From Smithella sp. ME-1 (GTDB lineage: Bacteria; Desulfobacterota; Syntrophia; Syntrophales; Smithellaceae), in the NCBI GenBank assembly GCA_000495415.1, contig AWGX01000100.1, positions 1 to 8,560 of the forward strand: a DNA stretch of 8,560 nucleotides, in the 5' to 3' direction. Below the pieces are notes generated by a model. It saw only the letters and a program-made list of their open reading frames with translations, was not told the DNA's origin and made no database searches. Position numbers and translations under genes: made by a program. Shown here piece by piece: positions 1 through 4,797 of the stretch. Each line of letters starts with the position of its first letter. Position 1 is the stretch's first letter.

Positions 1-125
1 TCCTCACATACGTTCGGAATGACACTTTATCTTTTGTATAACAATTTTCTATCTTGAAATGACAAACAGAGGAATTCTGCAAAGGTCTAATTCACTCCGG
101 AGATTTATTGAGAAATAACGAATAA
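1..125. repeat. Non-coding edge with dispersed-repeat-like motifs
   Basis: No gene is visible downstream of the chaperone. Read on the minus strand, the stretch contains TGTCATTTCAAGATAG and, further on, TGTCATTCCGAACGTATGTG, which runs to the window edge. A related GTCATTTC head occurs at about 3933-3941 in the pilin upstream gap. Sequences beginning TGTCATTCCGA...GAGGAAT resemble intergenic palindromic repeats I associate with several proteobacterial genomes. Assignment to such a family is from memory and untested. No U-run terminator is seen after the chaperone stop, so transcription may continue past the edge, where an usher gene would be expected. Confidence 0.35.
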
Positions 126-956
126 TTACTGCGCGCACATGTTTTTCTGAACATTCAGTATTCCTTTGATATTATCTTTTTCCATCTGAGCGTTTACTTC
201 GATTTTTGCCAGTTGTCCGCATATTTCCGCCGGCACAGTTGCTTCATAGGAAGAAGATAAACCGTTTAAAATGTACCAACCGGCAATTTCCTTGGTATAA
301 ATTTCTTTTTCATCAGCGGCTTTACCGCTGACTTTCATGGTACGTAATTTAACATGAACATTCCCCGTATTTTTAACAACCGCTTTTACCGTTCCATTGG
401 ACATTTCGACTTTGTCAATGGTGCAGACTTCCTGCGGCCGGAGAGGTTTTACAAAAATCGGCATCGAAAATCTAAATGCTATCGTAAGTCCTGCTTTTAT
501 GTTCTTTTTGGTATCCTCTTCCTCTGCCTTTTTTTGTACAGGAATTTCCTCAACAAACAGCCGATATGTTTTCTCCTTTGAAGAGGGCGGAGTCTTAAGC
601 CCGATTCTGATTGCCCTTTGAGAATTGGGATCAACGGTCATAACTTTCGGAAAGAAAATTATCTCCTTCGTGTCCGTATAAATATCCTTGCCTTTTTCGT
701 CCTGATTCCACTCTTTAACAGATACCTGAAAATCGATTTTTTCATTACCATTATTTATTACGGAGAATACGCCACTCTTCACTTTACTACTCAGATCCAA
801 AGTTGTCGGTTGTACCTGAAAATCCGCCGCAGTTGCCTGGATTACGAAAATTATTGTCAGCAACACACAAGCGGCCAATACTCCGCCCTTTCTGACTGAT
901 ATCTCAAATACTTTGTTCAAATCGACTGATATAACTTTGCATAAAATGTTTTTCAT
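126..956 (-). CDS. PapD-type periplasmic fimbrial chaperone (archaic/Csu-like)
   Basis: This 276-residue protein is a probable pilus-assembly chaperone. In this family the chaperone caps pilin subunits in the periplasm by donor-strand complementation and delivers them to an outer-membrane usher. A long basic N-region is followed by a hydrophobic stretch (about 25-41) and a likely cleavage after ATA at residues 41-43. The mature part has the two-Ig-domain chaperone pattern: strand VFSVINNG (63-70), PNSQRAIRIGL (110-120), the family-typical YRLFVEEIPV (131-140), and a second domain with KNTGNVHVKL (195-204). Cys178, Cys246 and Cys274 lie in the second half. An AAGGGGAG ribosome site nine bases upstream fixes the start. 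The gene is last of the visible subunit-chaperone series, 73 bases after the adhesin gene. The family call is firm; which subunits it serves is inferred from position. Confidence 0.88.
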   Translation of the reverse strand: MKNILCKVISVDLNKVFEISVRKGGVLAACVLLTIIFVIQATAADFQVQPTTLDLSSKVKSGVFSVINNGNEKIDFQVSVKEWNQDEKGKDIYTDTKEIIFFPKVMTVDPNSQRAIRIGLKTPPSSKEKTYRLFVEEIPVQKKAEEEDTKKNIKAGLTIAFRFSMPIFVKPLRPQEVCTIDKVEMSNGTVKAVVKNTGNVHVKLRTMKVSGKAADEKEIYTKEIAGWYILNGLSSSYEATVPAEICGQLAKIEVNAQMEKDNIKGILNVQKNMCAQ

Positions 957-1029
957 GCCGTGCGTCTCCCCTTTTATTTGGTTGAATACTTTTATCCTAC
1001 AGCATTCAAACTATCTACAAAAAAGCCGC

Positions 1030-2175
1030 TTAATAATTAATGGTTAGTATTACCGTGTCACTATATGTTCCTGCAGGCACGTTGTCAAGTGCTCCGGCAG
1101 AAATCGTAGCACCCAGATTCAGATTACCGGTTCCGCTTCCGCCTATATTAGTTGTTCGGCCCGCACCGGTCATAGAACCGGCGGAAATGAAATTATAATT
1201 AAGATAATTTGATCCCGATTTCATCCGTGGTGTTCCGGAATAATTCAGTCCTCCGTTGTTGGTAACACTTATCGCATCTCCCATCGTGCACATAATTGTC
1301 GGTGCTATTGCCGTAGCCGTTGCTCCACCGGCATTTGAAGCCGCATCAAGAGTACCGAAATTCAAGGAAGGACTGCCGGTGACAGAACATGCATTTATCA
1401 CAGTACCTACGGCATTTATCGTAGCGGCTATCGAACCGGCCGCAGCCCCGGTCCAACTTATGGTTACTGTCTCTGTGGAGTTGTCTGTCTCCGCATAGGC
1501 ATTTTGATAATTTGATACCCGAGACAAGGTGGTCAACAAAGGAATGAGCGTGCCGTCGCTCGTATTCTGACCAAGCGGTGAGAGACCCTGACCAGCACTC
1601 AATGTATATGGTATGGTATTTCTTGTACCGGTCAAATTCGGTTGTGCCGGCAAAATAGAATAAGAATACGTTGTTCCGGGACCGCACTGAAAATTAACAT
1701 TTTGAGTCACCGTGTTGTAAATAGGACCGGTCAATGTCGGATCAATGGTAAAGGATATACTCCCTGTGGACCCACCGGAAAAACGGCAACGGGGATTGAC
1801 TGTAATGTAATAAGTATTTGTCACAGAACCACCACAACTGAAACCAAAAGCATTTCTTCCTGTAACTGTGACTGTAAAAGCAGAAGTTCCTGAAACAGTG
1901 GGTGTCCCGGAAAAGGTATTGTTAGTGCCCGTAGTACTGCTCAGACTAAGCCCTGCAGGAAGGCCAGAGGACGACCATGTATAAGTTGCCGGTAGCAGGA
2001 TACATCCTCCTGCTCTAAGATTTGTTGATGTATACGACAGAAACTGATTTGCCGCAGTGAAGTTTGTTCCATTGGCTGGTGTAAGTGTTGTGGCGTAAAC
2101 GGTTGTTCCCAACCCAGACAGTAATAATAAAAATATCAAAATCCTGAATATTTTTCTCAATTTCTGTAGATTCAT
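1030..2175 (-). CDS. Large fimbrial subunit: Ig-like domain plus two SCPU-like domains, probable tip adhesin
   Basis: This 381-residue exported protein is probably the adhesive or tip subunit. It has a signal peptide at about 1-28 (VYA|TT). Residues 30-127 match the He_PIG putative-Ig style (SSSGLPAGLSLSS at 68-80, FSGTPTVSG at 88-96). A first SCPU-like domain (about 128-256) starts at Cys130 and pairs plausibly with Cys164. A canonical SCPU domain (258-381) has NACSVTG, FGTLDA (273-278), IMCT with Cys296, and the ending DTVILTINY. Two-domain SCPU subunits such as CsuE cap archaic pili and contact surfaces. Here an extra Ig-like domain sits outermost, so a tip role is inferred. AAGGTG lies seven bases before the ATG. 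A terminator-like hairpin separates it from the upstream subunit gene, suggesting lower expression than the major pilins. Confidence 0.85.
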   Translation of the reverse strand: MNLQKLRKIFRILIFLLLLSGLGTTVYATTLTPANGTNFTAANQFLSYTSTNLRAGGCILLPATYTWSSSGLPAGLSLSSTTGTNNTFSGTPTVSGTSAFTVTVTGRNAFGFSCGGSVTNTYYITVNPRCRFSGGSTGSISFTIDPTLTGPIYNTVTQNVNFQCGPGTTYSYSILPAQPNLTGTRNTIPYTLSAGQGLSPLGQNTSDGTLIPLLTTLSRVSNYQNAYAETDNSTETVTISWTGAAAGSIAATINAVGTVINACSVTGSPSLNFGTLDAASNAGGATATAIAPTIMCTMGDAISVTNNGGLNYSGTPRMKSGSNYLNYNFISAGSMTGAGRTTNIGGSGTGNLNLGATISAGALDNVPAGTYSDTVILTINY

Positions 2176-2202
2176 GGCTTAACACCTTTATGCTGCTAAT
2201 AA

Positions 2203-2263
2203 CAAAAAACGCAGTCTTTTGCACGCCTTAATTATCGAAAGACATAAGGCTAAAAGGCTGCGT
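2203..2263 (-). terminator. Terminator-like hairpin inside the fimbrial operon
   Basis: On the minus strand ACGCAGCCTTTT (2263-2252) pairs with AAAAGACTGCGT (2220-2209) with a single C-A mismatch. Inside it GCCTTA pairs with TAAGGC (2225-2230 and 2245-2250). Six consecutive T follow in the transcript sense (2209-2204). This is the layout of an intrinsic terminator or attenuator, lying between the 183-residue subunit gene and the adhesin gene. It may set the ratio of pilin to adhesin/chaperone mRNA by partial read-through. The structure is seen in the sequence; the function is inferred. Confidence 0.65.
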
Positions 2264-2293
2264 CGACCTGATCAGCAGATCATCGAACATTTA

Positions 2294-2845
2294 TTAATAA
2301 GTAATGGTCAGCGTCACTGTATCCGAATAATCGGCATGAGCCAAAGCTACCTGAGCGTTTGCCGCCGTAACCTTTATGCTGATGCCCAGTGCTCTGGAGA
2401 TGGCATATCCCGCACCGGTAAATTGTCCAGTGCCATTGGTGTCTCCGGCACACATAAAACTGTACGGAATCGTATCTGCCGGCCAACTGGCGGATTTAAG
2501 CAACATATTGTTTACTCCGCTTGACGTGCAGGGTTGGTCTACTGCAGAGCCGTTGGCGCTGGATATTTTAACTGTAAAAACTCCTCCGTTAGTACATCTC
2601 ACCAGTTCATCAGTACTAGGTGGGAAGGTTTGATCTCCTGTCAACTGAGTGTCAATTATCAGCGGATTGGGAAACGAACCATTCTGAACTTCCTGGCAAG
2701 ATGCGGTTACTCTGGCATTTACCGCAACAGTAGTACTGGAAAATCCGGAAGGAGTTGCCGCATACGTAATTTGTCCTATTAAGAATATGCCGACAATTAC
2801 CGACATAAGCCATAACACTTTTTCAGTAGACGATTGTCTTTTCAT
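2294..2845 (-). CDS. Divergent SCPU-like minor fimbrial subunit
   Basis: This 183-residue exported protein has a signal peptide ending near residue 29 (TYA|AT). The mature part starts with a candidate donor strand, TTVAVNARVTASC (38-50), and ends in the SCPU signature DYSDTVTLTITY (172-183). Between these it departs from its neighbours. It lacks the FGxLD turn and has four cysteines (50, 84, 106, 132) instead of two, with a long loop around 60-80. It is probably a minor or adaptor subunit of the same pilus, comparable in position to CsuA/CsuB-type genes. A GGAAAA site lies eight bases before the ATG. The gene ends just before the terminator-like hairpin. Membership of the SCPU superfamily is likely; the exact role is unknown. 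Confidence 0.78.
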   Translation of the reverse strand: MKRQSSTEKVLWLMSVIVGIFLIGQITYAATPSGFSSTTVAVNARVTASCQEVQNGSFPNPLIIDTQLTGDQTFPPSTDELVRCTNGGVFTVKISSANGSAVDQPCTSSGVNNMLLKSASWPADTIPYSFMCAGDTNGTGQFTGAGYAISRALGISIKVTAANAQVALAHADYSDTVTLTITY

Positions 2846-2860
2846 TACATTACTTTTCCA

Positions 2861-2889
2861 TCAGCGTAATCTTTTAAACCACACGCTGA
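2861..2889 (-). repeat. Intercistronic 7-bp inverted repeat
   Basis: TCAGCGT (2861-2867) and ACGCTGA (2883-2889) are perfect inverted copies around a 15-base loop. The hairpin starts right after the stop of the second pilin gene and precedes the minor-subunit start. No U-run follows, so it is more likely an mRNA processing or stabilising element than a terminator. Such elements often protect abundant pilin messages; that role is inferred here. Confidence 0.4.
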
Positions 2890-2891
2890 AA

Positions 2892-3362
2892 TCAATAGGT
2901 TATTGTGACAACTATCGTATCCGAATAATTACCCGCCGGCACATTATCAAGTGCTCCTGCCGCTATGATAGCTCGTAGATTTAAGTTAGTAATCATGGTT
3001 GATGTGTCGCCTCTTCCTTCACCATTCACCGGACTTGTAAAACTCACGGTATAAGGAAGCAAGTCAGTGCCTGATTTCATGTTTCTGGTGGTGGTATAGT
3101 TCTGGCCATTATCAACAGAAAAAGATACACTGTTGTTCTTGGTGCACCAGAGCGTCATTCCGGTAAGATTTGTAGTCGCCCCTCCCGAATTTGTATCCGC
3201 ATCAAGAGTACCGAATGCCAGAGCACCGGTGCCACCTACCACGCAAGTATTCCCGACAACACCGGTCACTGGTACACTGGGCGTTGCCGTACCCGCATAC
3301 GCTCCACCAGTCACAGCAACAATAAACGCTATAACCCACAATACCACTGCGTATTTTTTCAT
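2892..3362 (-). CDS. SCPU-domain (spore coat U-like) fimbrial pilin 2
   Basis: This 156-residue protein is a single-domain pilin of the archaic chaperone-usher type. It has a signal peptide at 1-23 (AYA|GT). A donor-strand-like N-terminus precedes NTCVVGG (38-44), then FGTLDA (50-55), LWCT with Cys73, NNG-like turn DNGQNY (84-89), and the ending NYSDTIVVTITY. Cys40 and Cys73 would form the family disulphide. It follows pilin 1 by 53 bases and has a weak GAGAG site four bases before the ATG. Its C-terminal stretch GALDNVPAG.YSDT is shared almost exactly with the SCPU domain of the adhesin, pointing to duplication within the operon. It is probably a structural shaft or adaptor subunit. Confidence 0.88.
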   Translation of the reverse strand: MKKYAVVLWVIAFIVAVTGGAYAGTATPSVPVTGVVGNTCVVGGTGALAFGTLDADTNSGGATTNLTGMTLWCTKNNSVSFSVDNGQNYTTTRNMKSGTDLLPYTVSFTSPVNGEGRGDTSTMITNLNLRAIIAAGALDNVPAGNYSDTIVVTITY

Positions 3363-3415
3363 ACTACTCTCAAACTAACTATAAATATAACCGTTTGAAA
3401 CTTTATTTGAAAATA

Positions 3416-3889
3416 TTAATAACTAATTGTTATGGTGACGGTATCTTCATAAGCTCCTGCTGACACGTCCGCATAAGTACCGTCTGCAATAGTACCCTTC
3501 AAGGCCACTTTGCTGGTGGCTATATCAGTGCTTTTACCATCACCCTCAACTGGAGTTGTCCACGCCAGAGCATAAGGAATCAAATCTGTATTTGTTGTAT
3601 TTTTCAGATTACGAGTGCTTCCAGAATAATTGCTCCCGTTATTAATACTAATCGCAGCGGAATACCCTTTTGTACACCAAAGCGTATAACCAGTTGCTGC
3701 AACATCGGCTTTAGCCGCCCCGGTTACCTGATCAAGATCGCCAAAAGCTATAGCACCGATACCACCCAGCTGACACGCATTTGCTATACTAGCAGTTGAT
3801 TTTACTGTTGTTGTTGTTTCTGCAAACGCACCACCCACCATGGCAATAACCAAAGCCATTGCGGCCAAAACTACCATAAATCTCTTCAT
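3416..3889 (-). CDS. SCPU-domain (spore coat U-like) fimbrial pilin 1, probable major subunit
   Basis: This 157-residue protein is the first gene of the fimbrial operon and the best candidate for the major pilin (CsuA/B-like). The signal peptide is 1-23 (AFA|ET). The mature N-terminus ETTTTVKSTASI has the alternating pattern expected of a donor strand. NACQLGG holds Cys39, FGDLD follows (49-53), LWCTKG holds Cys72, SINNGSNYSG is at 81-90, and the chain ends AYEDTVTITISY. The ribosome site AAGGAG six bases before the ATG is the strongest in the window, consistent with high expression. A long leader with direct repeats lies upstream. Donor-strand exchange with neighbouring subunits is known for the family. 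Major-subunit status is inferred from position and ribosome site. Confidence 0.9.
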   Translation of the reverse strand: MKRFMVVLAAMALVIAMVGGAFAETTTTVKSTASIANACQLGGIGAIAFGDLDQVTGAAKADVAATGYTLWCTKGYSAAISINNGSNYSGSTRNLKNTTNTDLIPYALAWTTPVEGDGKSTDIATSKVALKGTIADGTYADVSAGAYEDTVTITISY

Positions 3890-3981
3890 ACCATTCTCCT
3901 TGAAATAAATTTTTCTTTTTTGTTAATTGTCGTCATTTCAGCAGAGAAATTCCTCCGCCTGAAAACAGCTTCCTCGCTTCT

Positions 3982-4120
3982 GTAATTACAATTTGGGAGT
4001 TATAAACCGGACTGCACCAGAAACGTACTGAACTAAATGAGTCAGAATTAACTTTTTTTGTAATCACAACTTCTGGAGTTGTAAAACGTACCGGGCAGCA
4101 CTAGAAACGTACTGAACATG
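3982..4120. repeat. Two imperfect ~60-bp direct repeats with three AAACGTAC boxes
   Basis: Copy A (about 3982-4040) and copy B (about 4060-4120) share GTAATnACAA at one end, GGAGTTnTAAA in the middle, and the exact 15-mer AGAAACGTACTGAAC (4019-4033 and 4103-4117). Copy B carries six extra bases. AAACGTAC occurs at 4021, 4084 and 4105, that is 63 and 21 bp apart, close to whole helical turns. Copy B also contains the hairpin ACAACT-TCTGG-AGTTGT (4066-4082). The repeats lie upstream of the major pilin gene, so an operator array or leader-RNA element is plausible. A decayed mobile repeat is the main alternative. Confidence 0.7.
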
Positions 4121-4135
4121 ACCATTATGTGTGCG

Positions 4136-4164
4136 ACATTAATAATCAAAATCAATTTTGTCAA
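4136..4164 (-). promoter_or_regulatory. Possible sigma-70 promoter for the pilin operon
   Basis: On the minus strand a perfect TTGACA (4164-4159) is followed after 17 bases by TAATGT (4141-4136), which is a poor -10 box. If used, it gives a leader of about 240 bases containing both direct repeats. The -35 box is clear but the -10 is weak, so activation by a bound factor would probably be needed. No sigma-54 signature was seen. Confidence 0.35.
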
Positions 4165-4209
4165 GAGAAAAAGTTGTTTTTACGAATGTTTTTTTCAATT
4201 CTTTCAGTG

Positions 4210-4231
4210 ACTTATGTGAAATAAGTTTCAC
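4210..4231. repeat. Overlapping alternative dyads upstream of the candidate pilin promoter
   Basis: GTGAAA-TAAG-TTTCAC (4216-4231) is a perfect 6-bp dyad. It overlaps a second perfect dyad, ACTTAT-GTGAA-ATAAGT (4210-4226), so only one can form at a time. The pair sits about 45-70 bases upstream of the TTGACA box, a usual position for an activator site. There is no U-run on the minus strand, so a terminator for the PilZ gene is not supported. Confidence 0.35.
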
Positions 4232-4302
4232 TTTTAAAAACTGCAATCACCCGATAATGAGTCGGTAAAAGCCAACTTTAATTCTCTTGTTTTGAAATGA
4301 TT

Positions 4303-4791
4303 TTATGTCAGGTAGGTTTGAAGTGCTTTGTAGCTTTTAAAATCAGCATCAATGAAGTAAGCTCCGACATGAATATTGTCTTCGGCATCAATAATCCTGT
4401 TCGAATCGCAGAATAATTTTATGGGTTTATTCTCCACGGGTAAATTAAAAACAATTTCAAATTTTGAATTTTGCTCATCAATCAGAATCTGTTGCTTAAA
4501 ATCCTTGGGAATTAAAACCCCTACACCATCAAGAGAAATATTGGCGATTGTTCCTACTCCCATCGTGCCGGACTCGGGTTGACTTATTACAGCCGAAACA
4601 GAAAGATCCTTTCTAGGGTATTTTCGTCTTTCTCTTATAAATCCACGAAATGCTTTCCTCTCTTTCAGGTAATTAATCAGGATCGTTTCAATCGTTGACG
4701 ATAAAGATCTCCTGTCCTTTTTTGCAATTTGAGCAAGGGATTCACGCAAATCACTGCTGACACGAAAACATATGGGAGTGTCTTTTTTCAT
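4303..4791 (-). CDS. Ribbon-helix-helix / PilZ fusion, putative c-di-GMP-responsive regulator
   Basis: This 162-residue soluble protein joins two modules. Residues 5-45 read as a CopG/Arc-type ribbon-helix-helix: a short strand ICFRVS, helix DLRESLAQIAKK, a turn, then helix SLSSTIETILINYLKER. Residues 51-160 form a PilZ domain with both c-di-GMP signatures: RRKYPR (R56-xxx-R60) and NISLDG (N84-x-S86-xx-G89), followed by the usual late strand HVGAYFID (141-148). Known PilZ domains bind c-di-GMP through these residues, and RHH dimers bind DNA as the strand pair. A c-di-GMP-tuned transcription factor is therefore inferred. The start lies six bases after the previous stop, and the GAGTAGG ribosome site overlaps that stop, implying translational coupling. 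No terminator is clear downstream. The domain calls are strong; DNA binding and targets are unproven. Confidence 0.85.
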   Translation of the reverse strand: MKKDTPICFRVSSDLRESLAQIAKKDRRSLSSTIETILINYLKERKAFRGFIRERRKYPRKDLSVSAVISQPESGTMGVGTIANISLDGVGVLIPKDFKQQILIDEQNSKFEIVFNLPVENKPIKLFCDSNRIIDAEDNIHVGAYFIDADFKSYKALQTYLT

Positions 4792-4797
4792 TAAAAC

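Larger units (their letters stand above)
3890..4302. other. Regulatory gap between c-di-GMP module and pilin operon
   Basis: No gene is visible in these 413 bases. Read on the minus strand from the PilZ stop, the gap holds a GTGAAA/TTTCAC dyad (4210-4231), a TTGACA box (4159-4164), two copies of a roughly 60-bp direct repeat (about 4120-4060 and 4040-3982), a stretch resembling the GTCATTTC dispersed motif (about 3933-3980), and the pilin ribosome site. No convincing terminator follows the PilZ gene, so read-through from the upstream pair into the pilin operon remains possible. I compared the minus strand with my memory of the c-di-GMP-I riboswitch core and saw no match. Confidence 0.6.

Noticed and set aside
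867..878. Lipobox LAAC in the chaperone leader (Cys30)
   Set aside because: The cysteine sits at the start of the hydrophobic core, not after it, and a normal signal-peptidase site ATA|A follows 13 residues later.
1256..1498. Plus-strand frame of 80 codons inside the adhesin gene
   Set aside because: It is the antisense shadow of a gene with clear SCPU domains and a signal peptide on the minus strand; the same applies to the other frames opposite the pilins and the radical SAM gene.
3982..4120. CRISPR array
   Set aside because: There are only two imperfect, long repeats with a spacer of about 20 bases, and no cas genes are nearby.
3890..4140. Class I c-di-GMP (GEMM) riboswitch before the pilins
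   Set aside because: The conserved core elements I remember for this class are not found on the minus strand.
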